From positions 62,001 through 126,000 of the forward strand of contig NZ_WMLB01000042.1 in assembly GCF_009709675.1 (NCBI RefSeq): 64,000 nt of DNA, in the 5' to 3' direction. Positions 48,465 to 60,280 of the stretch are shown here, piece by piece (within the stretch, counting starts at the first letter, position 1; each line of letters starts with the position of its first letter). The stretch is from Agromyces bracchium (GTDB taxonomy: Bacteria > Actinomycetota > Actinomycetes > Actinomycetales > Microbacteriaceae). The notes under the pieces are model-generated. The model was not told where the DNA came from and ran no database searches. It saw only the letters and a program-made list of their open reading frames with translations. The position numbers and the translations under genes are program-made.

Positions 48465-51128
48465 ATGACCCCCACCCTGCTCGAGGCCGCCCCGCGCCCG
48501 TACGACCCCGACGCCATGTACGACGCGTTCGTCGACTGGGCCGACGGCCGCGGCTTCGCGCTCTACCCCGCACAGGACGAGGCGGTCATCGAGCTCGTAT
48601 CGGGCGCGAACGTGATCCTGTCGACGCCCACGGGCACGGGCAAGTCGCTCGTCGCGGTCGCGGCGCACGCGGCATCCGTCGCCCGCACCGCCGCCGACCG
48701 CGACGCGGGCCGGCCGTGGGGCCGCACCTACTACACCGCGCCGATCAAGGCGCTCGTGAGCGAGAAGTTCTTCCAGCTCGTCGAGATCTTCGGCGCGTCG
48801 AACGTCGGCATGGTCACGGGCGACAGCTCGGTCAACTCCGACGCGCCGATCATCTGCTGCACGGCCGAGATCCTCGCGAACCTCGCGCTGCGCCAAGGGG
48901 CGGATGCCGCGGTCGACCAGGTCGTCATGGACGAGTTCCACTACTACGGCGACCCCGATCGCGGGTGGGCGTGGCAGGTGCCGCTGATCACGCTGCCGCA
49001 CGCGCAGTTCGTGCTGATGTCGGCCACGCTCGGCGACGTGACCGCGATCGCCGACGACCTGGCCCGCCGCACGGCTCGCGAGACCGCGCGCGTGACCGGC
49101 GTCGAGCGCCCTGTTCCGCTGCACTTCTCGTACGCGAAGACGCCCGTGCAGGAGACCGTCGAGGAGCTCCTCGAGACGAAGCAGGCGCCCGTCTACATCG
49201 TGCACTTCTCGCAGGCCGCCGCCATGGAGCGCGCCCAGGCGCTCTCCTCGATCCGCGTCGTCACGCGCGAGCAGCGCGACGAGATCGCCGAGGCGATCGG
49301 CGGGTTCCGCTTCACGACCGGCTTCGGCAAGATCCTCTCGCGGCTCGTGCGCGCGGGCATCGGCGTGCACCACGCGGGCATGCTGCCGCGCTACCGGCGC
49401 CTCGTCGAGACGCTCGCGCAGCGCGGCCTGCTGCGCGTCATCTGCGGCACCGACACGCTCGGAGTCGGCATCAACGTGCCCATCCGGTCGGTGCTCATCA
49501 CCGCGTTGTCGAAGTACGACGGGCAGCGGATGCGGCAGCTCTCCGCGCGCGAATTCCACCAGATCGCGGGGCGGGCGGGCCGTGCCGGCTACGACACCGC
49601 CGGCACCGTCGTCGTGCTCGCGCCCGACCACGAGATCGAGAACGAGACCGCGATCCGCAAGGCGGGCGACGACCCGAAGAAGCTCAAGAAGATCGTCCGC
49701 AAGAAGCCGCAGGCCGGGTTCGTGACGTGGGGCGAGGGGTCGTTCGAGCGCCTCGTCGACGCCGAGCCCGAGCCCCTTGTGCCGCAGTTGACGCTGACGG
49801 CCGCGATGCTGATCAACGTCGTCGGTCGCGGCGGCGACGTCGTCGTCGGCATCCGCTCGCTCGTCTTCGACAACCACGAGTCGCGGACCCGGCAGTACGA
49901 GCTCGCACGGCGCGCGCTCGGGATCCTCCGCACGCTCCGCGACGCGGACGTCGTCGAGATCCTCCCCGCCGCGAGCGGTTCCGGCTCCTCCACCTCGACG
50001 ACTGCGCGGATCCGCGACGAGCGCGCGGCCGCATCGCCGCGCACCGGTCGCGAAACCGCGCACCTGAGTGAGGGCGGCGGCGCCGGGCTCGGCGTCGAGC
50101 TCAGGCTCATGGTCGACCTGCAGCCGAACTTCGCGCTGAACCAGCCGCTGTCGCCGTTCGCGCTCGCCGCGATCGAGCTGCTCGACCCGAAGACCAGCGA
50201 GCAGGGCACCGGCCACTACTCCCTCGACGTCGTGTCGATCATCGAATCGACGCTCGACGACCCCCGCCCCATCCTCTCCCAGCAGCAGTACAAGGCGCGC
50301 GGCGAGGCGGTCGCGGCCATGAAGGCCGACGGCATCGAGTACGACGAGCGGATGGCGCTGCTCGAGGAGGTCACCTGGCCGAAGCCGCTCGACGAGCTGC
50401 TCGCGCACGCGTTCGAGACCTTCGCGTCGAGCCAGCCGTGGGTGCGCGACTTCGAGCTCAGCCCGAAGTCGGTCGTGCGCGACATGTTCGAGCGAAGCAT
50501 GTCGTTCGGCGAGTACGTGTCGTACTACCAGCTGCAGCGCAGCGAGGGCCTCGTGCTCCGCTACCTGTCCGACGCGTTCCGCGCCATCCGCCAGACGGTG
50601 CCCGACGAGCACAAGGACGAGGAGCTCCTCGACCTCATCGAGTGGCTCGGCGAGCTCGTGCGCCAGGTCGACTCGAGCCTCGTCGACGAGTGGGCCGAGC
50701 TCGTCGACCCGAGCGCGCACCTCCCCGAGGACGAAGCGCCGGTCGTGCCGCCCGCGCCCCCGTCGGTCGTCACGAACCGCCGCGCGTTCACGGTGCTCGT
50801 GCGCAACGAGCTCTTCCGCCGGGTGCAGCTGGCGGCGCTCGAGCGCGACGAGGAGCTCGCCGAGCTCGACCCCGACGTCGGCTGGCCCGACGTGCTCGAC
50901 CGCTACTACGACGAGCACGACGACCTCCTCACGGGCGGGCCCGCGCGCTCGCCGCGGCTCGTGACGATCGATGAGACGGATGCCGCGAGCGGCACCTGGC
51001 GCGTCGAGCAGGTGATCGATGACCCCGCGGGCCACCACGACTGGCGGATCCGCGGTGAGGTCGACCTCGAGGCGTCGGCCGAGGAGGGCACCGCCATCGT
51101 GCGGATCAGCGAGGTCGTGCGGATCTGA
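48465..51128 (+). CDS. DEAD/DEAH box helicase, Ski2-like, DUF3516
   Basis: An 887-aa RNA/DNA helicase. Walker A TPTGTGKS (residues 54-61), the DEFH box (VVMDEFHYY, residue about 155), VLMSATLG, HHAGMLPRYRRLVE and FHQIAGRAGRAGYDTAG place it in superfamily II near Ski2/Mtr4. The C-terminal half is DUF3516, typical of actinobacteria. Likely roles are RNA processing or decay. The ATG has no clear ribosome site. The upstream gap holds a candidate structured RNA and a palindrome. Confidence 0.9.
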   Translation: MTPTLLEAAPRPYDPDAMYDAFVDWADGRGFALYPAQDEAVIELVSGANVILSTPTGTGKSLVAVAAHAASVARTAADRDAGRPWGRTYYTAPIKALVSEKFFQLVEIFGASNVGMVTGDSSVNSDAPIICCTAEILANLALRQGADAAVDQVVMDEFHYYGDPDRGWAWQVPLITLPHAQFVLMSATLGDVTAIADDLARRTARETARVTGVERPVPLHFSYAKTPVQETVEELLETKQAPVYIVHFSQAAAMERAQALSSIRVVTREQRDEIAEAIGGFRFTTGFGKILSRLVRAGIGVHHAGMLPRYRRLVETLAQRGLLRVICGTDTLGVGINVPIRSVLITALSKYDGQRMRQLSAREFHQIAGRAGRAGYDTAGTVVVLAPDHEIENETAIRKAGDDPKKLKKIVRKKPQAGFVTWGEGSFERLVDAEPEPLVPQLTLTAAMLINVVGRGGDVVVGIRSLVFDNHESRTRQYELARRALGILRTLRDADVVEILPAASGSGSSTSTTARIRDERAAASPRTGRETAHLSEGGGAGLGVELRLMVDLQPNFALNQPLSPFALAAIELLDPKTSEQGTGHYSLDVVSIIESTLDDPRPILSQQQYKARGEAVAAMKADGIEYDERMALLEEVTWPKPLDELLAHAFETFASSQPWVRDFELSPKSVVRDMFERSMSFGEYVSYYQLQRSEGLVLRYLSDAFRAIRQTVPDEHKDEELLDLIEWLGELVRQVDSSLVDEWAELVDPSAHLPEDEAPVVPPAPPSVVTNRRAFTVLVRNELFRRVQLAALERDEELAELDPDVGWPDVLDRYYDEHDDLLTGGPARSPRLVTIDETDAASGTWRVEQVIDDPAGHHDWRIRGEVDLEASAEEGTAIVRISEVVRI

Positions 51129-51234
51129 CGCGGGCGGGCTCCGGCTCACCGGGAGGCGCGTCCCCGTGGGGCGCGCGTCGCCGTCCGAGTGCGGCGAGCC
51201 GCCGATCAGTGCGGCGCCGGGCGCTCGCTCGTCG

Positions 51235-52209
51235 TCATGCCAGCGCGAGCAGACCGGCGGCGGCGAGCGCGAGGGCGAGCCCGGCCCACTGCACGGGCGC
51301 GATGCGCTCGCGCAGCACGATCGCGGCGAGAAGGATCGTGCCCGCCGGGTACATCGCGCCGAGAACCGCCGCCACGGCGAGGTCGCCGGCGCGGATGCCG
51401 AGGAGCAGGAGCACGTTCGCCGTGGCGTCGACCACGCCGCACGCGAGCGCGAGTGCGAGGGCCGTCCGCAGCGCGCCGACGCGCGTCGCGCCGGACCCCG
51501 CGGGCCCCGAGGCATCCGTCGCCGCGGCGCGATCGGCGGCCGAGCTCGAGCCATCGGACGCACCCGATCGGGCGATCCCGACCGCAAGCACGGCGGATCG
51601 GGCGCGCAGCGCGGCGAACACGGTCAGCGCACCGAACGCGGCGAACAGGACCGTCGCCGCGACGACGCGGTTGGCGACGAGCGGCACCACGCCCGAGGCA
51701 TCCGTCGTGTGGGAGATCGCGATGTAGTACGCGCCGATCGCGAGGCCGGAACCGATGGCGAGCAGCAGGCCGCGCGCACTCGGCCGCACCGCGCCGCGCT
51801 CGGGCACGAAGCCGACGAGGACGACCGCGACGAGCGCGACGCCGATGCCCCAGACGCCGAGCGGTCCGAAGCGCTCGGCGCCCACGAGCGTGCCCCACAG
51901 CATCGGCGTGATCGCCGACATCAGTGCGGTGAGCGGGGAGAGGATGCTCATCGGGCCGATCGCGAGGCACGCGTAGAGCAGGGCGATCGCCACCGCGCCG
52001 ATCACGCCCGAGAGCGCGCCCCAGCCGACGTCGGCGGAGGTCCAGGTGCCGCCGAGCACGGGCAGTGCGGCGAGCATCGTGACGAGGCCCGCGACGGAGG
52101 CGATGGCCGTGGCGAGCAGCGCGCCCAGGCGACGTGCGGCGAGGCCGCCGAGGAAGTCCGCCGCGCCGTAGACGATCGCGCCGGAGAGCGAGAGGACCGC
52201 AGTGAGCAT
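51235..52209 (-). CDS. EamA/DMT family transporter
   Basis: A 324-aa permease with about ten helices in two EamA repeats: the start MLTAVLSLSGAIVYGAADFLGGLAARR and AVLGAMYPAGTILLAAIVLRERI near the end are typical. A Ser/Ala/Asp-rich linker of about 35 residues separates the two halves. The substrate is unknown. I chose ATG 52209, where the first helix begins, rather than an ATG at 52248: TAGGCT lies 8 nt before 52209, and the region between contains operator-like palindromes. Confidence 0.82.
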   Translation of the reverse strand: MLTAVLSLSGAIVYGAADFLGGLAARRLGALLATAIASVAGLVTMLAALPVLGGTWTSADVGWGALSGVIGAVAIALLYACLAIGPMSILSPLTALMSAITPMLWGTLVGAERFGPLGVWGIGVALVAVVLVGFVPERGAVRPSARGLLLAIGSGLAIGAYYIAISHTTDASGVVPLVANRVVAATVLFAAFGALTVFAALRARSAVLAVGIARSGASDGSSSAADRAAATDASGPAGSGATRVGALRTALALALACGVVDATANVLLLLGIRAGDLAVAAVLGAMYPAGTILLAAIVLRERIAPVQWAGLALALAAAGLLALA

Positions 52210-52241
52210 CGTCGTCAAGCCTAGGTGGGACCGCCCACCGT

Positions 52242-52277
52242 TGCTCATCTGAGCATGAGCCGTTGCTCATCCGAGCA
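52242..52277 (-). promoter_or_regulatory. Twin palindromic operators of the EamA gene
   Basis: TGCTCA-TC-TGAGCA (52242-52255) is a perfect palindrome, and TGCTCA-TC-CGAGCA (52264-52277) differs by one base. Their starts are 22 bp apart, two helical turns, suggesting cooperative binding of a dimeric regulator. They lie 33 bp upstream of the EamA start, near the -35 position. Confidence 0.65.
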
Positions 52278-52452
52278 AAATCGGCCGATTCGTTGAACGC
52301 CGCATGACGAGTGGGTCAAGTCCCTTCCCTCGGCGCAGGGCCCGCCATAGGGTCGGATCAGTGCCTGCCCGAACCCGGGGCGGTCACGTGCGACGCCGGG
52401 GGAGCGCAACGGCCGGTCTCCCGCATCCGTCCCTTGCAGAGGAGATCACGCA

Positions 52453-54456
52453 ATGCAGCAACGTTCCCCCGGTGCGGCTCGGTCCCGCGCCACGTCCGCC
52501 ACGCGCACTCGTCGGCGCGCGGCAGCCGGCGCGCTCGCCGGCGCCACCGTGCTCGCGCTCGCCCTCGGCGGTGCGCTGTCCGCCCAGGCCGCGCCGTCCC
52601 CGAAGGGCCAGGAGGCCCGCTCGGTCGACATCAACCTCTTCACGGTGAACGACTTCCACGGTCGCATCGAGCAGTCGGGCACCGCCGCGGGCATCGCCCG
52701 GCTCGCGAGCGCGGTCGACCACTTCCGGGCCCAGAACTCGAACACCGTGTTCGCCGCAGCCGGAGACATGATCGGCGCATCGACGTTCACCTCCTTCATC
52801 CAGGACGACGTGCCCACGATCGAGGCCCTCAACGCCGCGGGCCTCGACGTCAGCTCCGTGGGCAACCACGAGTTCGACAAGGGCTTCTCCGACCTCACCG
52901 ACCGCGTGATGCCGCTCGCCGACTTCGAGTACCTCGGCGCGAACATCTACGACAAGGCCACCGGCGAGGTCGCGCTTCCCGAGTACTGGCTCGCGAAGTT
53001 CCAGGGCGTCACCATCGGCTTCGTCGGCGCGGTCACCGACGAACTCCCGTCGCTCGTGAGCCCGTCGGGCATCGAGGACATCACGGTCGGCAGCCCCGTC
53101 GACGCGGCGAACCGCGTCGCCGACGAGCTCAGCGACGGCAAGAAGGGCAACGGCGAGGCCGACATCGTCATCATGCTCGTGCACGAGGGCGCCGCCACGA
53201 CGAGCGTCGAGTCGGCGACCGACCCGAACAGTCGGTTCGGCGACATCGTCCTGAACGCGAACGACAACATCGACGCGATCGTCTCGGGCCACACGCACCT
53301 GCCGTACAACCACGTGATCGACGGTCGCCCCGTCATCTCGAGCGGCCAGTACGGCGAGCGGTTCAGCAACATGGAGATCAGCTACGACCGCGCGACGAAG
53401 TCCATCACCAAGATGGAGAACACGCTCTACACGATGGCGACCGCGTTCGACGCGAACAACAACGTGACGGCATGGCTGTACGAGCCCGACCCCGAGATCG
53501 TGCCGATCGTCAGCGAGGCCACCGCGATCGCGAACGAGCTCGGCAACGTGGTGATCGGCGACGCGTCGGCGGCGTTCAACCGGGCGCAGCGTCCGGGCAT
53601 CGTCAACGGCGCGCCCGCGCTGGTCGAGAACCGCGGCGGCGAGTCGACGCTCGGCAACCTCGTGGCGGATGTGCAGCTGTGGGCCCTCGAAGCCGATGGG
53701 ACGCGCGAGGTGGACATCACGTTCATGAACCCGGGCGGGCTCCGCGCCGACATCAACGCCGGCGAGACGACCTACCGCGAGGCCGCGAACGTGCAGTCCT
53801 TCGCGAACACGCTCGTCACGCTCGACCTCACCGGTGCGCAGATCAAGGGCGTCCTCGAGGAGCAGTGGCAGCCTGCCGGCGCGTCACGTCCGTTCCTCAA
53901 GCTCGGCGTCAACGAGGGGCTCGCGTACACGTACGACCCGACCGCCGCACAGGGCTCCCACATCACCGAGATCTTCCTCGACGGCATGGCGCTCAACCCG
54001 GCGGCGACGTACTCGGTCGGCGTCAACTCGTTCCTCGCCTCGGGCGGCGACAACTTCGTCACCTTCCGCGACGGCGTGAACAAGGCCGACAGCGGCAAGA
54101 TCGACCTCGAGGCCATGGTCGACTACTTCGAGACGTTCGACACCGTGTCGCCCGACTACGCCCAGCGCGCGGTCGGCGTCGACGTCGTGAGCGTCGCGGG
54201 CGGTCAGGCCACGGTCGCCCTCTCGTCGCTCGACTTCAGCACGACCGAGCCGAAGGCGGGCACCGTCACGGTCTCGTTCGAGGGCGGCGACATCACGACG
54301 GTCGCGGTCGACCCGTCCTTCCCGGACCCGGCGACCTTCGACGAGATCGGCCGCGCGTCGGTGACGTTCGCGATCCCCGCGGCAGCGACCGCGGACTCGC
54401 GCTTCGTCATCACGACGCCGACCGGCACGTCGAGCTCGTTCACGCTCCCGCTGTGA
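52453..54456 (+). CDS. Secreted 5'-nucleotidase/UshA-like phosphoesterase
   Basis: A 667-aa exported enzyme. Residues 1-47 form a signal peptide (basic RTRRR, hydrophobic core, SAQAAP). The metallophosphatase domain has VNDFHG, GDMIG, GNHEFD and GHTHLPYNH in order. The 5'-nucleotidase C-terminal domain follows (ENRGGESTLGNLVADVQLW, FMNPGGLRADIN, NSFLASGGDNF). The last 90 residues are a beta-rich extension. There is no LPxTG or other anchor. It likely releases phosphate and nucleosides from nucleotides outside the cell. AGAGGAG precedes the ATG. Confidence 0.93.
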   Translation: MQQRSPGAARSRATSATRTRRRAAAGALAGATVLALALGGALSAQAAPSPKGQEARSVDINLFTVNDFHGRIEQSGTAAGIARLASAVDHFRAQNSNTVFAAAGDMIGASTFTSFIQDDVPTIEALNAAGLDVSSVGNHEFDKGFSDLTDRVMPLADFEYLGANIYDKATGEVALPEYWLAKFQGVTIGFVGAVTDELPSLVSPSGIEDITVGSPVDAANRVADELSDGKKGNGEADIVIMLVHEGAATTSVESATDPNSRFGDIVLNANDNIDAIVSGHTHLPYNHVIDGRPVISSGQYGERFSNMEISYDRATKSITKMENTLYTMATAFDANNNVTAWLYEPDPEIVPIVSEATAIANELGNVVIGDASAAFNRAQRPGIVNGAPALVENRGGESTLGNLVADVQLWALEADGTREVDITFMNPGGLRADINAGETTYREAANVQSFANTLVTLDLTGAQIKGVLEEQWQPAGASRPFLKLGVNEGLAYTYDPTAAQGSHITEIFLDGMALNPAATYSVGVNSFLASGGDNFVTFRDGVNKADSGKIDLEAMVDYFETFDTVSPDYAQRAVGVDVVSVAGGQATVALSSLDFSTTEPKAGTVTVSFEGGDITTVAVDPSFPDPATFDEIGRASVTFAIPAAATADSRFVITTPTGTSSSFTLPL

Positions 54457-54475
54457 GCTGAGTCGCCTCGACCAG

Positions 54476-54508
54476 GGAACGGCCCCGGGCATCGCCCGGG
54501 GCCGTTCC
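54476..54508 (+). terminator. Terminator of the 5'-nucleotidase gene
   Basis: A perfect 15-bp stem (GGAACGGCCCCGGGC and complement) with an ATC loop, 19 bp past the stop. Confidence 0.85.
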
Positions 54509-54537
54509 GGCGTCCCCGGGCCGGTTAGGCTGTTCGC

Positions 54538-55155
54538 GTGACTTCCCGGGGTGCACGCGCGGCGCGCGGCGCGGCCATCGCCGCGTTCGCGGTGTTCGCC
54601 GCATCCCTCGCGCACACCGTGGGCGGCGGCACGCCGCCCGGCCCGGTCGCGCTCGCCCTGTCGTTCGCCTTCTCGGTCCCGGTCGCGATGCTCCTCATCG
54701 GCGGGCGGATGCCGCTGCTGCGCGCCTCCGTCGCCGCACTCGTCGCCCAGGCCGCCCTGCACCTGCTCTACTCGGTCGGCACGGCCGGAGCCGGCGGCGC
54801 CGTGGCAACCGTGGACTCGCACGCACTGCACGCGGGCGCCACCATCCCGCTCGACGCGTTCGTCGCCGTCGACCACGGCCACGCGGCCATGCCCGTGGCG
54901 CACGTGGCGGCCGCCGCGCTCACCGTCGCGTTCCTCGCAGTGCTCGGCCGGTCGGCGGCCGCCGTCGCCGCCGTGGGCGGCGCGCTCGCGCGCGGCATCC
55001 GCCTGCTCGTCGCCGCCGTCGCCGGGGCGCCGCGGCCCGCGCGGGGCGACGCTCGGCCGCCGGTCTCCCGCCGCGACGGCCCGCCCCGTCTCGGCATCCT
55101 CGTCCTCTCCTCACTCCGGCATCGGGGTCCACCCACCGCGCTCGCGGCCGCCTGA
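54538..55155 (+). CDS. Hypothetical membrane protein of the copper cluster
   Basis: A 205-aa protein with four or five hydrophobic helices, and a loop with spaced histidines and methionines (DSHALHAGATIP, DHGHAAMPVAHVA) that could bind copper. No family name is certain. It is followed by YcnI and CopC-like genes in the same direction, an arrangement seen in copper homeostasis loci of actinobacteria. The GTG start lies 6 nt after TAGGCT (leaderless). Confidence 0.65.
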   Translation: MTSRGARAARGAAIAAFAVFAASLAHTVGGGTPPGPVALALSFAFSVPVAMLLIGGRMPLLRASVAALVAQAALHLLYSVGTAGAGGAVATVDSHALHAGATIPLDAFVAVDHGHAAMPVAHVAAAALTVAFLAVLGRSAAAVAAVGGALARGIRLLVAAVAGAPRPARGDARPPVSRRDGPPRLGILVLSSLRHRGPPTALAAA

Positions 55156-55252
55156 GCGGTCACGACCCCGAATCCGTTCGCGCCGACGCGCCGAACCACT
55201 GCCGACGATCACGGCAGCGCGTCCGCGCACCCCGTTGGAGAAGAAGACACCG

Positions 55253-55990
55253 ATGCGATCCATCACCCGCACCACCGCTGCCGCCGCAACCGCCCTCGGC
55301 GCCGGCACCCTGCTCGCCCTCGCCGCGCCCGTCGCTGCGCAGGCCCACGTTTCCGTGACCCCGAGTTCGACCGCGGCCGGCTCGTACGCCGTGCTCGAAT
55401 TCGCCTCCGGGCACGGCTGCGACGGCTCGCCGACCACGTCGTACACCGTCGAGATCCCCGAGTCGATCCTGTCGGTGACCCCGACCCTGAAGCCCGGCTG
55501 GGAGGTCGAGAAGGTCATGGTCGAGCTCGACGAGCCGGTCGAGGGTGCGCACGGCGACGTCGTCGCCGAGCGCGTCGGCCAGGTCGTGTACACGGCCGCG
55601 ACGCCGCAGCCCGACGGCTACCGCGAGACCTTCCAGGTCCAGGTCCTGCTGCCCGAGGACGCCGCGGGCGAGCGCCTCGAGTTCCCCGTGCTGCAGTCGT
55701 GCGCCGAGGGGGAGAACGACTGGAGTGAGTCGGCCGCCGACGGCGCGGAGCCCGAGATGCCCGCCCCGGCGATCGAGGTCGCCGGGGCGACGGACGACGC
55801 GCACGGCCACGGCGACGCCGACGCCGAGGAGGCGTCGGACGAGCACGCCGACGCGCACGAGGCCGAGGAGACCGCGGCCACGCAGGGCTCTGTGGACGTC
55901 GTCGGCCGGGTGCTCGGCATCGCCGGCCTCGCCGTGGGGGCGGCCGGCCTCACCGTCGCGATCCTCGCGCGCCGTGGGAAGAAGGCCTGA
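55253..55990 (+). CDS. YcnI family copper-binding protein
   Basis: A 245-aa protein. The signal peptide ends AQA, so the mature protein begins HVSVTPSST; this N-terminal histidine is the copper ligand in the monohistidine brace of characterised YcnI (DUF1775). FASGHGCDGSPTTSYTVEIPESI and the later HGC region continue the domain. After it come an Asp/Glu/His-rich linker (DDAHGHGDADAEE) and a C-terminal membrane helix with a basic end (ARRGKKA), so it is anchored with the domain outside. Confidence 0.92.
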   Translation: MRSITRTTAAAATALGAGTLLALAAPVAAQAHVSVTPSSTAAGSYAVLEFASGHGCDGSPTTSYTVEIPESILSVTPTLKPGWEVEKVMVELDEPVEGAHGDVVAERVGQVVYTAATPQPDGYRETFQVQVLLPEDAAGERLEFPVLQSCAEGENDWSESAADGAEPEMPAPAIEVAGATDDAHGHGDADAEEASDEHADAHEAEETAATQGSVDVVGRVLGIAGLAVGAAGLTVAILARRGKKA

Positions 55991-55995
55991 CGCTC

Positions 55996-56727
55996 ATGTC
56001 GCGCCGGAGCATCCAGCTCGCCGTGGCCGGGGCGGCGTTCGCCGCCCTGGCCGCGGTGGCCGGGCCCGCCGTGCCCGCGTTCGCCCACAACACGGTGGTC
56101 GCGATCTCGCCCGACGGCGAGGAAGCGGTCACCGAGCAGCCGGGCACCGTCTGGCTCGAGACCAACGACGCGCTGCTCGATGCGGAGGGCGCCGCGGCCA
56201 TGGACGTCGTCGGCCCCGACGGCCGGCACTACGCCACGCAGTGCGCCACCGTCGACGGGCCGGTCGCGAGCGTCGCGGCCGAACTCGGCGAACCGGGCGA
56301 GTACACCGTCGTCTGGCGGGTCGTCTCGGCCGACGGACATCCGATCTCGGGCGACTTCGACTTCGATTGGGAACCCGCCGAGGGTGAGCCCATCGCCGAG
56401 GGAGCCGACGAGTCGCCGTGCGCCGACGCCACGGCCGCGGCCGACGACTCCGACGAGGGGGGAGACGCCGATGCCTCCGCGAACGGCGTCGCTCAGGACC
56501 TCGTGTGGATCGGAGTCGGCGTGCTGGCGGTCGCCGTCGCCGCCGCGGTCGCGTTCCTGTTCGTCCGCCGCACGTCGCGCGGTGCCGTGGCCGACGGTGA
56601 CTCGCCGCAGGGCGGCTCGACGGACCCTGCCGACGGACCTGATCCCGACGACGGGCCGGAGGCCTCGCACGGGCCTGACCCCGACGAAGCGCCGGACCCC
56701 TCCGACGGGCCGGAGCCCCGCGGCTGA
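55996..56727 (+). CDS. CopC-like copper resistance protein
   Basis: A 243-aa exported protein. The signal peptide ends AFA and the mature chain begins HNTVVAISPDGEEAV, as in CopC. WRVVSADGHPISGDFDFDW carries the second histidine of the CopC copper site. A membrane helix (about 173-190) follows and then a Pro/Asp-rich cytoplasmic tail. It starts 5 bp after ycnI and should work with it in copper handling. No CopD gene is adjacent, although the helical protein at 54538 may fill that role. Confidence 0.88.
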   Translation: MSRRSIQLAVAGAAFAALAAVAGPAVPAFAHNTVVAISPDGEEAVTEQPGTVWLETNDALLDAEGAAAMDVVGPDGRHYATQCATVDGPVASVAAELGEPGEYTVVWRVVSADGHPISGDFDFDWEPAEGEPIAEGADESPCADATAAADDSDEGGDADASANGVAQDLVWIGVGVLAVAVAAAVAFLFVRRTSRGAVADGDSPQGGSTDPADGPDPDDGPEASHGPDPDEAPDPSDGPEPRG

Positions 56728-56763
56728 CGCCTGCGCTGCCGTTCGACGCGCGTCGGCGCCGTT

Positions 56764-57462
56764 TCAGGCGCCCGCGAACGCGTCGGGCGGCAGCGCGGTC
56801 GCGCCCTCCTCGATCGCGCGCACGAGCCGGTCGGCGACCGCTGCGGGGTCGTGCCCCCGCGGGAAGCGGGGCGGGGTTCCGAAGAGCGGGCGCTCCGCGA
56901 GCCCGGTCTCGGTGTGGCCGGGGCGGGCGTCGACCAGGCGGATGCCGCTGCGCCGGAGTTCGCGGCCGGCGGCCGCGACGTACGCCGCGAGCGCGGCCTT
57001 CGAGGCCGAGTAGCTCGCGAGACCGGCGGTGGGGAGCTCCGAGACGATGCCCGAGATCGTGAGCACCATCGGCTCGTTCCCCTCGGCCGCCGACTGCAGC
57101 AGGCTCGGCAGGGCCACCGAGATGATGCGCATCGGGGCGAGGGCGTTCACGGTGAACATGGTCTCGAGATCCTGCCCGGACGTCTCGGCCACGCCGTCGA
57201 ACCCGACGACCCCCGCGGCGACGACGATCGCGTCGAGTCCCCCGAGCGCCGCGACGGCGCGCTCGACAATCGCCTCGGGAGCGTCTACGTCGGTGAGGTC
57301 GATCGCGACCGTCGCGTCGCCCGCCCGCCCGTCGAGCCGCGACGCGTCGCGGCCGTGGAGCACGAGTCGAGCTCCCCGCTCGGCGAGGCGCTCGGCGATC
57401 AGCGTTCCGAGCACCCCGGTGGCCCCGACCACGAGGATGCGCGCCTGCTCGATGCGGGTCAT
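56764..57462 (-). CDS. SDR family oxidoreductase
   Basis: A 232-aa classical short-chain dehydrogenase: VGATGVLG (residues 12-19) binds the cofactor, VAAGVVGFDG is the NNAG equivalent, SGIVSEL the catalytic Ser, and YSASKAA the Tyr and Lys. The substrate is unknown. ATG 57462 lies 7 nt after TAGGCT, another leaderless candidate. It converges with the copC-like gene. Confidence 0.88.
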   Translation of the reverse strand: MTRIEQARILVVGATGVLGTLIAERLAERGARLVLHGRDASRLDGRAGDATVAIDLTDVDAPEAIVERAVAALGGLDAIVVAAGVVGFDGVAETSGQDLETMFTVNALAPMRIISVALPSLLQSAAEGNEPMVLTISGIVSELPTAGLASYSASKAALAAYVAAAGRELRRSGIRLVDARPGHTETGLAERPLFGTPPRFPRGHDPAAVADRLVRAIEEGATALPPDAFAGA

Positions 57463-57605
57463 GGACGCGAGCCTAGGTGGCGACTGCGGCGGCGCCGACG
57501 GTTCACAGGAGACTCGCACGCCCGACCCGTCCTCCCCGTGAGTCGTGCGCGGCCCGGAGTGCGATGGCCGCCGAGGCTGTCCGTACCGCCGGGTAGGGTC
57601 GACGG

Positions 57606-59627
<2,022 letters not shown>

Positions 59628-59811
59628 GCCGCGCGCCGTCGATCCGCCTCGGGCGGGCGGTCGCGCGAGCGCCGTCGCACCGGGAGAGCGCGAGCCGCGG
59701 CATCCGCCCCGTTCACGACACGTGCGGCGCGACCCTCGCGCTCGCAGCGCCGCCGTCGCTAGCATCAGGGCCAGGAGCCGTCACGGCGGCGGCGCGGATT
59801 CGGGGGAGCGC

Positions 59812-60216
59812 ATGTCCACAGCACAGGGAAGCCGGCCGGTCACGATCACGATCATCGGGGTCCTGGCGTTCATCGCCGGGGCGATCGACATGATCTCCGG
59901 CGTGGTCCTCTTCTTCCTCCTCGCGGTGCCCGAGGTCGTCGACGGCTTCGGAGGGACCGGGCAGCTCATCACGGCCGCGATCGCGTCGATCATCGTCGGC
60001 CTGATCACCGCGGTGCTCGCGGGCGGCCTGCTGCGCGGCAGCCAACCCGCTCGCCTGATCGTGACGGTGCTCCAGGTCATCTCGATCATCGGGTCGCTGT
60101 TCCTCGCGGTCGCGTACCTCGGCATCCCCGTCGGCGAGTGGATCGGCCTGGCGATCTCCGCCGTGGTCGTGATCCTGCTCTGGACGCCGAAGGCGAGCGC
60201 CTTCTTCACGCGCTGA
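59812..60216 (+). CDS. Small membrane protein, paralogue 1
   Basis: A 134-aa protein with four hydrophobic helices, beginning PVTITIIGVLAFIAGAIDMISGVVLFF. It is related in layout and sequence to the next gene. GGGGGAG precedes the ATG. No function can be assigned. Confidence 0.75.
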   Translation: MSTAQGSRPVTITIIGVLAFIAGAIDMISGVVLFFLLAVPEVVDGFGGTGQLITAAIASIIVGLITAVLAGGLLRGSQPARLIVTVLQVISIIGSLFLAVAYLGIPVGEWIGLAISAVVVILLWTPKASAFFTR

Positions 60217-60220
60217 CGAG

Positions 60221-60256
60221 GACCGTGACGACGACCGTGACGACGACCGTGACGAC
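60221..60256 (+). repeat. 12-bp tandem repeat, three exact units
   Basis: GACCGTGACGAC occurs three times in a row in the 64 bp between the two small membrane protein genes, just upstream of the second gene's ribosome site. Confidence 0.9.
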
Positions 60257-60280
60257 CGAACGACGAAACGAGGAGGACGC

